A stretch of DNA of 64,000 nucleotides from an uncultured Psychroserpens sp. (GTDB lineage Bacteria > Bacteroidota > Bacteroidia > Flavobacteriales > Flavobacteriaceae). Shown one piece after another: positions 17,343-26,959 of the stretch. A program made the position numbers and the translations under genes. The stretch covers positions 868,001-932,000 of the forward strand of contig NZ_CANLNS010000001.1 of assembly GCF_947492715.1 (NCBI RefSeq), given 5' to 3'. How positions within the stretch are numbered: the first letter of the stretch is position 1; each line of letters begins with the position of its first letter. The notes under the pieces were generated by a model. That model saw nothing but the letters and a program-made list of their open reading frames with translations. It did no database searches and was not told the origin of the DNA.

Positions 17343-20300
17343 CTATTTAATTATTAAGCTTTTCCCATTTCCTAGTTTCAATTTAATAGATACTCCACTC
17401 GTTCTTGTTGTCATTTTCCACATTTGACTTTGAGCCTGAGAGCTTGTAACCCAATTAACAGGGGCTTCTTTTAACCCCGATAATTTGAATGCAGCAAGTC
17501 TTCTATGATCTAATGTCCAAATTTTACCGTTAGCGTCTTTCCATACATTCATTGTAAGAACGTTTGCATCTAAGCTACCATTACTTAACGCCTTTGCATT
17601 TCCAAGTACAGTATAGTTACCAGTAGTATTCTTTATGCTATTTTGCATAAAATGAATGTTTCTTGTAGCAACACTAGAGGGTCCGCCAATTATAGCTAAA
17701 TTTCCAGAACTTCCCGAAGGTGCCTGACCTGTAACTCGTCCATCATAATTAACACTATAAACATTGCCGCCATACTCTATACTTCCGCTGTGAAATAATT
17801 TACCGAAGAAACCATTAGAAGCCCCTTGTACTTTAGAACCAGTTATCAGTCGCCCTAACTCATTTACATTTTGATTCTCAAATGAATAATAGTTAGAGTT
17901 TCGTATATGCATTCCTATCTCAAAGGCCCCAGTTCTATTATGCATATTGTTAAAAGCCTTGCTTAATGCATCGCCTCCTTTCTTGTGTTGTATAGTAACT
18001 TCAGGCAACATAACCATACCCGCCAGTTCAGTTTCTGTTTCAAAAATGGCTCGTTCCCAATCTTTACTCCTCTTACCAGTATCATTATTTACATAAGTTC
18101 CATCATTACTTTCCCAATCATACTTCCAACTATCAGCACCACTTGGGTCAGCCCAAAAAACTGGATTGTTATCCATGACAGAATATGGCGATACAGAAAA
18201 ATGAGTTACAACATCTGTACCATTCCATCTGGCAATGGCCGCGTCGTGAAATCTAAAGAACATTTCAGACATATTGACACCAAGTGCTTCTTCGTGTTCT
18301 ACACCGTTATAAGTAAACTTCTTAGCCGTACTATTACTATTAGCGGATACGATATTGTTGTAACCTTTATGTTTTAAGCCAAAGGGATAGTAGTTGTTTT
18401 CTTCTAGTATTTCTAATGCGCCTTTGGTCACACTCACATGGTCTACATAAAAAGAGGTTAGACTACTGGTATTGGTATTGTCCTTGTCTATTCTTAAGGT
18501 TAATCTATTGGCTGCATTAACCGTATAGGTGTAATTATGTGTTCCTGTTTGTAAGTTGCTATCCATGGTATTCCAGCTCAAATGGTTCCCATTAGCATCT
18601 AACTCTTGGAAATACAATCTTACATTAGATAACGTATTTCCCTTATCAAATACCAGTGTAATATCTAATACATCACCTGGTGAGACCGTTAAATTTGGAA
18701 GTTCATTTCTAATCCCTTCATAAGCCGAATTTACATCTACTTTTAGTGTTCCGTTTATAAGCTCAGAGGTTACCGCACCATTATGTACCCAACCACTATA
18801 ACTGTTAGTTAAATCACTGTCTAAAATATCTTGGTAGCTGTCGTTAGGATCAGAGTAGCTCAATCTAATATTCCCTAAATGGTCTTTGTATTGGTACACA
18901 TACTCATAACTCACACCATTAGGTTCTACATAACCCTCTGGATGAGAAAAGAACTTTAATACACTATTCTCATAGATGTAGTTCCCCGCATATTCGGTTG
19001 TTGTCATGTTGCCATTATCGTTGACCACTTTCTTTAATTTTAGACCTGTTGCGTCGTAAATATAATCAATTTTCTTGGTACTCGAGTTGCTAAATTTCAC
19101 CTCTGTTGGTAAATTTAAATGGTTGTATGCAATACTAGTAATATCCTTGTTTTTGTCCTCTATCATATTCCCATTATCATCATAACCATAGTCTGTTCCA
19201 TTAAGATGTCCATCTATAAAGCCTTCGGTTTGTTGGTTGGTCACCAAATCTTGAACCGTTGTGAGTTGATTGTAATCATAGGTGTAAATAAGGTTATCAA
19301 AAACAGCTGTTGCGCCTGTACGTTGTAAGCTCGCAATATTTCCGTTTTTGTCATATTGCAATCCGTTAACATGGTAACCATTAGCCTGAGCATAACCACT
19401 ACCTGTGTCTATAGCCATATTTCCCGCTGTGATTCTATTAAGTGCATCATAGTTGTACCCATAACCTCTTACAGTGGCTGTTGGATCGTTGGCTGTTTTC
19501 CAAATCGTTTCACTTATGTTTCCATTATAGAGTTTGTCATTATTTAAACCAAGTTCTTGGCTATCATAATTAATTTTAAAACTAAACAAATCATTACCTA
19601 TAGCGTCTGGATTGTTTATTTGCTTAAGCCAGCCTCTAATGTTATACGTATAATCTATAGTTTGTAGTGTTGCGCTCTCCTGGTTTCCTACACCTTTACT
19701 CGTTAATTGCCCAAGCTCATCATAGGTATTTGATACAATCAGTTCTTCGGGATGTCCTGTAATTTGTTGTTTTTGAGTAAGCAGTCTATTGGCATGATCG
19801 TAAGTAAACCTATCGGTTACTACAATAGCAGCATTAGTATCCTTAGTATGTGAACTTTCGGTCTTGGTAACAATGCCTGTAAAGTCCAACTCTGATTTAA
19901 TTATATCATCTGTACTAAGATAAGTATTCTCACTACCTGCATAAATAGGCTGCGCTTTGTCATCATAATAGCTTACCGAAGTGATCCAATTATTGGTGCC
20001 TAACACACGAACCAGACTTCCTGTTGGAAGTGACTTGGTATCACTAGTCACTTGCGTTCCAAATACTGTTCCCGGATTAGCAACCGCAGTGGTTAAACTT
20101 GCATTATACCCATCGTAATAATTAACACTGTGTAATGTTAGGTTAGTCGTTGGATACACATTATTAGAGTAGTACACCGTAACACCATCAATCGTAGACG
20201 TACTCGAATCGTCTACCGATGAGGCACTGGCATTTACAGTGGCCTGCACATTACCTCTACTTCCAGCCAGTGCTGTTGTTGTAAATAGTCCTGTATACGC

Positions 20301-21698
20301 CACACGATCAAAAGTGTCATACTTTGTAAACGACCATTCCATTGGGCTTTTTGCGCGTTGCATAGCATCTTGGGTCGCCATTGGTCTGTCTAGTTTATCA
20401 TAAACAATATATTCCCAGCCCTTTTGTGGAATCTTCTTTTCTACGAGTCTATTACGATAATCATAATGGTACTGGTAACACAAACCATCAAGCACTTTCG
20501 TTTTAATGATGTTGGTTGGTAAGCTAGCCACTATAGCTTCTTTTACTAAACTTGTAGTTCCGCTACCTGCAATAAACAAATGTCCGTCTTGAATAGAGAC
20601 GGTATAATCACCATTAAGAATGGTACCAACTACCATATCTGGAATGGTGGATTTCAAATGAAATATCGCACCTTGTCTAAGATCGGTACTTGGACTAAAG
20701 GTCATATCAAAATCTATGGTTATCGTATTGGCGGTTTCATCCACAATAATATCAACTTGTCCTGTTCCGCTTCCCACAACATTTCCTTTTTTGTCTAATG
20801 GTAAAAACGACTTGTAGGTATCATCATCCACAAAGGATTCTGGTGAAAAGCTTTTTAATATGAGATCGCTCCCTTTTGGAGACAGCACATAAGTAAGGTT
20901 TCCAAAATCATCATACACATAGTTCGTATTGTGTTCTAAACCATTAGAATCATAAGTGCGTTTTAAGATGACTTGACCTTGAGAGTTAGTAAACTCTTCT
21001 GTGGTATGTGCTTTTGGGTAGGTCTGTCCTGGTTGCCAGTTCTCATCTTTAGTAATGGTCTTATAAAGTTCTCCTACTAGATATTGGCCATCGTAATAAA
21101 GTTGTGGCGCCTCAGTATTTAAATCTGGAAAAATAACACTGTATTTATCTATGTTTACAGTATTGGTTTGATAGTCAAACTTAATAGTATGATCTAAATC
21201 TGAAATTGAATCTACAGCCCAAGAATCACCAGGCGCGCCCTGCTCTAACACTCTGTTAAGAGGGGACTTTTCAAAATGCTTTTCTGAAAATGGATTTGGA
21301 CTATTAACATCCAAATCGTCTGGATATTTTGCCAAGTATTGATTGTCTAAATCGTCAAAAAAGGTTTGGTCTTGGGTTTGAAAATTAAAAGAACTTACTG
21401 CTCTTGAGTATGGTAAATAGTCGAAAACTTGCCTGCCATAATTATCATAAACCATTGGTACGATAATATCTTCTTTATTGCCACCCGCTTGTTTGGCAAT
21501 AGATTGCTTAGCTCTCCCTAAACCGTCAAAGTAGGTGATGCTTTCTATTTTGTCGTCATCGGTTAAAGCGTTTATTTCTGACTGCGTCTTTACAGCTTCT
21601 TTATAAGTTGTAGATTTTACGTAGTTCTCTGTTGTGGTTTGTGCCAATACTATAGATGACACAAATGCAAAAGCTAATGTGATTATTGATCTTTTCAT
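17343..21698 (-). CDS. Full-length DUF6443 Rhs/YD-repeat polymorphic toxin
   Basis: A 1451-aa protein: signal peptide (MKRSIITLAFAFVSSIVLAQ), DUF6443 domain (~25-150), an Rhs/YD-repeat shell (~200-930, e.g. YDHANRLLTQ, YDYNQLTTVQ), the QYKDHLGNIRLSY motif near 940, the Rhs core end DNNPVFWADPSGAD near 1184, and a ~267-aa toxin tip. The tip ends in IHFMQNSIKNTTGNYTVLG and KIWTLDHRRLAAFKLSGL, resembling ParB-like nuclease-fold tips on other polymorphic toxins (IRF-Q-SI ... LDNRRL). That activity is inferred. It lies 11 nt after a companion YD protein and 5 nt before its immunity gene. In this family the shell encloses the toxin and the tip is released at the core. The signal peptide points to Sec export, then an unknown outer-membrane route. 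Confidence 0.88.
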   Translation of the reverse strand: MKRSIITLAFAFVSSIVLAQTTTENYVKSTTYKEAVKTQSEINALTDDDKIESITYFDGLGRAKQSIAKQAGGNKEDIIVPMVYDNYGRQVFDYLPYSRAVSSFNFQTQDQTFFDDLDNQYLAKYPDDLDVNSPNPFSEKHFEKSPLNRVLEQGAPGDSWAVDSISDLDHTIKFDYQTNTVNIDKYSVIFPDLNTEAPQLYYDGQYLVGELYKTITKDENWQPGQTYPKAHTTEEFTNSQGQVILKRTYDSNGLEHNTNYVYDDFGNLTYVLSPKGSDLILKSFSPESFVDDDTYKSFLPLDKKGNVVGSGTGQVDIIVDETANTITIDFDMTFSPSTDLRQGAIFHLKSTIPDMVVGTILNGDYTVSIQDGHLFIAGSGTTSLVKEAIVASLPTNIIKTKVLDGLCYQYHYDYRNRLVEKKIPQKGWEYIVYDKLDRPMATQDAMQRAKSPMEWSFTKYDTFDRVAYTGLFTTTALAGSRGNVQATVNASASSVDDSSTSTIDGVTVYYSNNVYPTTNLTLHSVNYYDGYNASLTTAVANPGTVFGTQVTSDTKSLPTGSLVRVLGTNNWITSVSYYDDKAQPIYAGSENTYLSTDDIIKSELDFTGIVTKTESSHTKDTNAAIVVTDRFTYDHANRLLTQKQQITGHPEELIVSNTYDELGQLTSKGVGNQESATLQTIDYTYNIRGWLKQINNPDAIGNDLFSFKINYDSQELGLNNDKLYNGNISETIWKTANDPTATVRGYGYNYDALNRITAGNMAIDTGSGYAQANGYHVNGLQYDKNGNIASLQRTGATAVFDNLIYTYDYNQLTTVQDLVTNQQTEGFIDGHLNGTDYGYDDNGNMIEDKNKDITSIAYNHLNLPTEVKFSNSSTKKIDYIYDATGLKLKKVVNDNGNMTTTEYAGNYIYENSVLKFFSHPEGYVEPNGVSYEYVYQYKDHLGNIRLSYSDPNDSYQDILDSDLTNSYSGWVHNGAVTSELINGTLKVDVNSAYEGIRNELPNLTVSPGDVLDITLVFDKGNTLSNVRLYFQELDANGNHLSWNTMDSNLQTGTHNYTYTVNAANRLTLRIDKDNTNTSSLTSFYVDHVSVTKGALEILEENNYYPFGLKHKGYNNIVSANSNSTAKKFTYNGVEHEEALGVNMSEMFFRFHDAAIARWNGTDVVTHFSVSPYSVMDNNPVFWADPSGADSWKYDWESNDGTYVNNDTGKRSKDWERAIFETETELAGMVMLPEVTIQHKKGGDALSKAFNNMHNRTGAFEIGMHIRNSNYYSFENQNVNELGRLITGSKVQGASNGFFGKLFHSGSIEYGGNVYSVNYDGRVTGQAPSGSSGNLAIIGGPSSVATRNIHFMQNSIKNTTGNYTVLGNAKALSNGSLDANVLTMNVWKDANGKIWTLDHRRLAAFKLSGLKEAPVNWVTSSQAQSQMWKMTTRTSGVSIKLKLGNGKSLIIK

Positions 21699-21709
21699 TG
21701 TTATAAGTA

Positions 21710-24700
21710 TTAGTATTGGTTTTTGTAGTTATACTCGTTTTCACTTAAAATGTTGCCGTCTTGATCTTTAACATGTAAGAGTCTATTGAAGGCATCATAA
21801 TAATAAGTCATAGAATAGCCTCTAGCATCTTTTACAGAGGTGATTCCCGTTAAAGGATCGTAAGTGTAAGTGCTAATTTGAGCATTAGATAAATCTGTAT
21901 GATTTCTAAGGTCGTCTAGCTCCGTTTTGAGTATGTTCTCATTCGCCACATTGGTGTCATTATTCGAAGCAGTTTTCGCATCGTTGATTGCGGCCAACAA
22001 ACCAGCCGAAATATTATCATAACTATGGTTTACTATTTTAGCAATAGGTCTCGTATCATGATAACCCCAGACATACATAATCCTAATACCATCTGCCTTA
22101 CTAACCTCTAAAGGATTACCATAGCTGTCATAAGAATGAAACGTTATACGAGCTTCTGGAGCATCACTTCCTTTACCTACATTTATTGTTTGAGGTAAAA
22201 CTTGGTCGGTAGTAAATTCGTGATAGATGTTTTGTGTTTCGTTGAGTTTAATGGTATTTTTAAATGTTTCGGTTTCTAAAACCTCGTTCACCTTATTTAA
22301 ACTTACAAGTTCATTTCTAATCGCTAAGGAATTACTCCCTAAGGTTGCTCCTACAGGATAGTAATATTTAGTTTCGATATGCTGTTCTGTACCGCCTTCA
22401 TCATAGTAGCTATCTTGAACACTTATTTGATAATTCTCAGAATTGTATAAAAACTCCTGTCTACTTTCTTTAACTAATGTCGTCGCTCCGTCATAAAAGA
22501 AGTCTTTGGTTGTACTTCCTTTGAGCTTAGCCCAGCCCGATTTAAAATCTGCGTTATCCAATGGAAAAGCACCACAATTAGGATATGGGCCTTGAAAACC
22601 AGGAAAATTGTACTGATTACTTATGGTACCATTAACCCATAAACCATACTCACTATAAAAGAATATCCATTCACAATTAGGCTTATACACCGTTTTATCA
22701 TTAAACAATACGTCCTCATCAAATTGATAATTTGGCAGATTATTATCATCTAAATAACTTGTTTCTTTAAGAATGAGACTATCTTTATTAAAGGTACGCT
22801 CTCTTAACAATAGCCCTCTTTTATAATCTAGGTTTTCTTTAGGTCTTGGTTGTGTAAAATCAAATACTTGATTATCGCTTGCATATTCATAAGGAGAGGT
22901 GTATGCATAGGTTGAAAAACCATTATCGGTTTCATAGACTTTAACATGTCTATACCCAATATAACTGCCTTGTGTAAGTTCAACATTGACGGTTTTTTCA
23001 ACGACATCATAATTAATAGGTCTTACAATAAATGACGTAGGAGATTCACCTGCATCACTATATGTCCATCTGTTTGTATTTAATGTATATTGTCGCTCTA
23101 AACGATCGGCTTTTGAGTCGACAACTCCTGAAGACAAACTACTGTTGACTTCATCATTATAATCGTACATAATACTCTTTTCAGCAGTTGTATTTAATGG
23201 ATCGTTGAGAAACTTTACTTCTTTAATTCTTACACCGCCACCAATCATTTCTTGTTTTGGGTTGGTAATAATATTAGAATACATAGATTGAAAAGTTCCT
23301 GCAATAACATAAGTATCTTGGGTTAGACTTCCGCTAGGGACTAAGGTTACTCTATAAATCCCTGCTGGCAAATCTGTTAATTGTACGCAAGATTGGTTTA
23401 ATTCAACAAAGCGTTCGTAATTAACATTATTGTTAACATCATTACTATGAATTCTTATTCGATGATCATCCAAATATCCATTTGGTGTGGATGTTGCTGT
23501 AGACGATACGAATATATCTTGCTCGTGATTTAAAGTAAATATTTCAATAAATTCTGTTCCTCCTGGGTTTTGGCCATTGTCATGAGAAAAACTAGAAGGA
23601 GGATTATTTGGTGTGGTCCAATTTCTTGGGTTTTCGTTATAGTCGTTTGCTCCTATAAGTTGGTTCTGATAGTAGGAATAACTATTGTGTTCAAAAACAA
23701 ACTCTTTAACACCTCCCGTTGGATATTCTATAGATTTTAAAAGACCCGTTCTTATAATATCTTCTGAATATGCGCTACCAGAACACCCGGAAGACCCTAC
23801 ATTTATACCACTATAATAACCCCAACTATCACCTCTAATATCATCTTTATTAAAGCCTGGTAAATTTTGTTTGTCGTTATAGTCTAAGATATAATCATGG
23901 TCTATTGTATTCGCCGTTTCCGTTACTTTTGTTAACCATAAACGTTTCAACAAGTTTTGTGACCCCAATGAGTTGTCTACTGTTTCTTGATAACTCAATT
24001 GGTAAGTTTTATTTAGAATAATATTATTGATATCATTGGCGTCCTCAATTCGTATCTTATCTAATACGGCACCATCTGTTTCTGGATGAGGGTAACCCTG
24101 TTTAATATCAAATAGCACTCTAATATTGTCTCTAATAAAAGTGATGTTTTGTATTTTTTTTGTGTAAGTACTCATATTTTGGTAAGAAACCGTTTGTAAT
24201 GGTTCTAAAACACCTTGATTAAAGGAGCTTGCGACAAATCCGTTATAATCTGTCATTAAGTGAGCATTAGAGATCCTACTAGTGGTTCTGCTTGCCGAAG
24301 CCACATAATTTTCTAAAATATTATGATAAGAAAAGCTCACTAAATCCTCACCATTACTAGCCTCTACTTTTGATAAATGCCAAGCAGTATTTGCGGAATA
24401 ATTATAATTCTTAGGAGAAGCACTTACATTCCCTGCACTTGTACCTTGAGCAATTGATCCTGTAAAAGGTGTTGTTTGAGAACTTTCAACAACATCAAAA
24501 GTATAGATATAACCTTTCATATCCGTAACCGTAAAATCAGAAATCTCAAAATCGGAATTATGATTAAACTCAACCTTAAACTTTCCTGTTTTACTAATAA
24601 ATTCAGGGACAAGGGTATTACCTTCTTTTAAAATTACAAAGCGTCCAGAATAACCCATAAAGTTGAACTGATATAAATCTGGTTTATTATCATATTTATT

Positions 24701-25162
24701 TCCATTATCTCCGATAACCAAATAATTAAATTTCACTTTTAACGGGTCTGATAATGATGCATAATTCCAGTAGTCATCTAAATGATAAATCCCTGTCTTA
24801 ATTGTCGACGAATTGCTTGGCGTAATCTCATCAGGCTCGCCGCGAACCGTTCTAGATATCACACCACCAGCGTTTAAAGACCATCCTGTTCCTGTCCATC
24901 CAGAGATATTATTAATCTTAACACCTTGAGTATTATAACTCAGGCCTATATTAACAGCTAAGTCGCCATTAAGAGCCTTAGAATAGATTGGGATAGAAAT
25001 ATTAGGTTGTCCTGTATAATAACTTACAGGAACTTCTTCAAACTGCATTAAATTGGCTACAGTTGGTGAGGGCGGAATGATTTCTGGTAATTCTTGACCA
25101 TAGGACATTGAACATAGCATCACCATAATGATGGTCATACTAGAGCTTACAAAATTTTTCAT
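21710..25162 (-). CDS. Companion YD-repeat/Rhs-like secreted protein
   Basis: A 1150-aa protein with a signal peptide (to about SMSYGQ). The N-terminal block has the family signature SYNTQGVKINNISGWTGTGW followed by SLNAGGVISRTVRG. It ends with Rhs/YD repeats (YDPLTGITSVKDARGYSMTY, YYDAFNRLLHVKDQDGNIL). It lacks a hypervariable toxin tip. In Bacteroidota such proteins are regularly encoded just before a DUF6443 Rhs gene and may form the other half of a two-part shell, by analogy with TcB/TcC; this is inference. It is the first gene of the toxin operon, with an 11-nt gap to the next gene. Confidence 0.8.
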   Translation of the reverse strand: MKNFVSSSMTIIMVMLCSMSYGQELPEIIPPSPTVANLMQFEEVPVSYYTGQPNISIPIYSKALNGDLAVNIGLSYNTQGVKINNISGWTGTGWSLNAGGVISRTVRGEPDEITPSNSSTIKTGIYHLDDYWNYASLSDPLKVKFNYLVIGDNGNKYDNKPDLYQFNFMGYSGRFVILKEGNTLVPEFISKTGKFKVEFNHNSDFEISDFTVTDMKGYIYTFDVVESSQTTPFTGSIAQGTSAGNVSASPKNYNYSANTAWHLSKVEASNGEDLVSFSYHNILENYVASASRTTSRISNAHLMTDYNGFVASSFNQGVLEPLQTVSYQNMSTYTKKIQNITFIRDNIRVLFDIKQGYPHPETDGAVLDKIRIEDANDINNIILNKTYQLSYQETVDNSLGSQNLLKRLWLTKVTETANTIDHDYILDYNDKQNLPGFNKDDIRGDSWGYYSGINVGSSGCSGSAYSEDIIRTGLLKSIEYPTGGVKEFVFEHNSYSYYQNQLIGANDYNENPRNWTTPNNPPSSFSHDNGQNPGGTEFIEIFTLNHEQDIFVSSTATSTPNGYLDDHRIRIHSNDVNNNVNYERFVELNQSCVQLTDLPAGIYRVTLVPSGSLTQDTYVIAGTFQSMYSNIITNPKQEMIGGGVRIKEVKFLNDPLNTTAEKSIMYDYNDEVNSSLSSGVVDSKADRLERQYTLNTNRWTYSDAGESPTSFIVRPINYDVVEKTVNVELTQGSYIGYRHVKVYETDNGFSTYAYTSPYEYASDNQVFDFTQPRPKENLDYKRGLLLRERTFNKDSLILKETSYLDDNNLPNYQFDEDVLFNDKTVYKPNCEWIFFYSEYGLWVNGTISNQYNFPGFQGPYPNCGAFPLDNADFKSGWAKLKGSTTKDFFYDGATTLVKESRQEFLYNSENYQISVQDSYYDEGGTEQHIETKYYYPVGATLGSNSLAIRNELVSLNKVNEVLETETFKNTIKLNETQNIYHEFTTDQVLPQTINVGKGSDAPEARITFHSYDSYGNPLEVSKADGIRIMYVWGYHDTRPIAKIVNHSYDNISAGLLAAINDAKTASNNDTNVANENILKTELDDLRNHTDLSNAQISTYTYDPLTGITSVKDARGYSMTYYYDAFNRLLHVKDQDGNILSENEYNYKNQY

Positions 25163-25227
25163 TAATAAATGAGTTTAATAGTTAATGCAAACACAAAACC
25201 CACGACTTGAAATGAACAAAGAATTCT

Positions 25228-25256
25228 GGTGCGGTATTTGTGCCTAATTGTTACCC
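25228..25256 (-). promoter_or_regulatory. Possible GGGTAAC-type promoter of the Rhs operon
   Basis: On the minus strand GGGTAAC (25250-25256) is followed after 16 nt by CGCACC (25228-25233). The -35-like half equals that before the two T9SS cargo genes (57889-57917, 60400-60428), but the second half differs from their CTCTTA, so a link to the ECF factor is weak. Confidence 0.25.
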
Positions 25257-25286
25257 GATAAAATTATTAATGAACTCTAAACCTTG

Positions 25287-25305
25287 TTAAAGGTTTAACC
25301 TTTAA
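25287..25305 (+). promoter_or_regulatory. Palindromic operator before the plus-strand T2SS-like operon
   Basis: TTAAAGGT-TTA-ACCTTTAA, 8-bp arms, 90 bp before the response regulator start. An identical 19-mer, in the same orientation relative to its gene, precedes the minus-strand T2SS-like operon (36270-36288). An overlapping dyad AAACCTT / AAGGTTT (25279-25296) adds half-sites here only. Confidence 0.65.
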
Positions 25306-25395
25306 AAGTTAAAGCAAAAACCTTTAATTTGTTCTTGCTCCCTAAAGTAAATTAGTAGCTGTAAATATTAATCCAAAACCATTTTATTTACAACT

Positions 25396-26073
25396 ATGAC
25401 AAAACAAATCAACGTCTTAATTGTTGAAGATGAACCTCTAATTGCGAGCTCGTTAGAAGCGGCGTTAAAACAAATAAGTGAAACCAATGGTCTTATAGAT
25501 TTTAAAATAAAATCTACGAATAATTGTGACTCGGCAAATGAGGCCATTAAAAGAGCGATTCGAAAAAACCCTTTCGATTTAGTATTGCTAGATATTGGTA
25601 TTCCTTCTTCTAAAGACAAACAGCTATTATCTGGAGAAGATATTGGCGAGGAGCTTCGTAAAACATTTCCAGAAATAAAAATAATCGTCTTTACATCTTA
25701 TACCACTAATTATAGGTTAAACAACATCTTAAAATCATTAAATCCAGAAGGGTTTCTTCTAAAAAGTGATGTTGATTTCACTAAACTTATAGATGCTATA
25801 AACGCCGTAATATACGATGGTCCATTTTATAGCAAGGCCATATTACAATTAATGAGACGCCATATTTCTAATGATTTTGTTTTAGACCAACTCGACCGTC
25901 AACTTATCTATCAAATATCTAGAGGTGCTCAAATAAAAGATATTGCAGAAGTTATTCCATTATCTAAAAGTGCCATTGAATATCGAAAACGAAACATCAA
26001 GCAACTTTTTGATGTTGAACATGGCAACGATAGAGATTTACTAATAAAAGCAGAAGAACATGGCTATATATAA
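25396..26073 (+). CDS. LuxR-type response regulator of the T2SS-like cluster
   Basis: A 225-aa protein with a complete receiver: acidic pocket Glu11-Asp12, phospho-acceptor Asp66 (LVLLD), the Thr of VFTSY and the Lys of LLKSD. A C-terminal LuxR/NarL-type HTH follows (ISRGAQIKDIAEVIPLSKSA). It is the only one of three paralogues in this window with an intact phosphorylation site. It is the first gene of the plus-strand secretion operon and overlaps the pseudopilin gene by 14 nt, so it probably controls this machine. The palindromes before both T2SS-like operons are candidate binding sites. No sensor kinase is in the window. Confidence 0.85.
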   Translation: MTKQINVLIVEDEPLIASSLEAALKQISETNGLIDFKIKSTNNCDSANEAIKRAIRKNPFDLVLLDIGIPSSKDKQLLSGEDIGEELRKTFPEIKIIVFTSYTTNYRLNNILKSLNPEGFLLKSDVDFTKLIDAINAVIYDGPFYSKAILQLMRRHISNDFVLDQLDRQLIYQISRGAQIKDIAEVIPLSKSAIEYRKRNIKQLFDVEHGNDRDLLIKAEEHGYI

Positions 26074-26479
26074 AACAACATCCAAACATAAAGTACGCGC
26101 ATTCAACCTTCAAGAGATACTCATTGTATTGCTTATTATTGGAGTATTCATGCTTATTGCGTTACCCAATCTAATGCCACTTGTAGCTAAGGCAAAAAGT
26201 GTTGAAGCTCAGATACAATTAAAATATATTTTCAATAATCAAACCTCACATAGGTATCTCTATTCTAAATACACAACAGATTTATACGACTTAGATTTTG
26301 AAGCACCTAAAACGGTTAAAGACAATGGCACTGCAAATTATGTGTATGACATATTAAGTGCAGATAATACCAATTTTGTGGCTCGCGCTACAGCGATTAC
26401 CGACTTTGATGGTGATGGCATTTTTAACGTTTGGGAGATCAATCAAGATGGTACACCAAAACAAATTGTAAAAGATTGA
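26060..26479 (+). CDS. Major pseudopilin (GspG-like)
   Basis: A 139-aa type IV pilin-like protein. The class III signal is KHKVRA|FNLQEILIVLLIIGV, with Ala rather than Gly at -1, Phe at +1 and Glu at +5, followed by the hydrophobic assembly helix. The C-terminus DFDGDGIFNVWEINQDG resembles the calcium-binding end of GspG-type major pseudopilins. It should be processed by the peptidase encoded next, whose start overlaps its stop (TGATG). It overlaps the regulator gene by 14 nt. Confidence 0.85.
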   Translation: MAIYKTTSKHKVRAFNLQEILIVLLIIGVFMLIALPNLMPLVAKAKSVEAQIQLKYIFNNQTSHRYLYSKYTTDLYDLDFEAPKTVKDNGTANYVYDILSADNTNFVARATAITDFDGDGIFNVWEINQDGTPKQIVKD

Positions 26480-26958
26480 TGCTGGCTCTAAAAATCATAT
26501 TAATCATACTATTCGTTCTTATTTTCTTTCAAGATTATAAAGAGCGACAGGTCTATTGGTTCTTGTTCCCATTAGTTGGGTTGTGCTCTGGATTGCTATT
26601 TTATCAAAGTACATTGCCAGAATTATTTTTAGTGTCTATAGCACTCAATAGTGGCTTCATTATTTTTTTATTGCTCATTGTTGTTTTGTACGCTAAGTTG
26701 ATCTTAAAATTAAATGTTAGTGAGGCCTTCGGGCTAGGAGATGCACTCCTTTTTATAAGTTTGATATTCTCATTTTCGACAGTATCTTTCCTAACCATTT
26801 TCGTCTTCGCTTTATGTTTTTCTTTAGTGACACACCTTATTCTGAAAAAGCGCTCTAAACTTAAAACTGTGCCTCTAGCAGGTTATTTAAGTCTGTTTTT
26901 CGGACTGTCTTATATCGCATTTTGGGCAGGAATCACTAACTCCTTATACGCGTTGTAA
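26479..26958 (+). CDS. Prepilin peptidase (A24 family, short form)
   Basis: I start at the ATG of the TGATG overlap with the pseudopilin gene. The frame is open 16 codons further upstream, but that part lies inside the pseudopilin gene. The result is a 159-aa, multi-helix membrane protein. The two aspartates of A24 aspartyl peptidases are Asp19 (QDYKER) and Asp88 (GLGD). The N-terminal methyltransferase part and Cys motifs of larger PilD/GspO enzymes are absent, as in many short Bacteroidota forms. It should cleave the pseudopilins encoded on both operons, which mostly have Ala at -1. Confidence 0.85.
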   Translation: MLALKIILIILFVLIFFQDYKERQVYWFLFPLVGLCSGLLFYQSTLPELFLVSIALNSGFIIFLLLIVVLYAKLILKLNVSEAFGLGDALLFISLIFSFSTVSFLTIFVFALCFSLVTHLILKKRSKLKTVPLAGYLSLFFGLSYIAFWAGITNSLYAL

Positions 26959-26959
26959 T

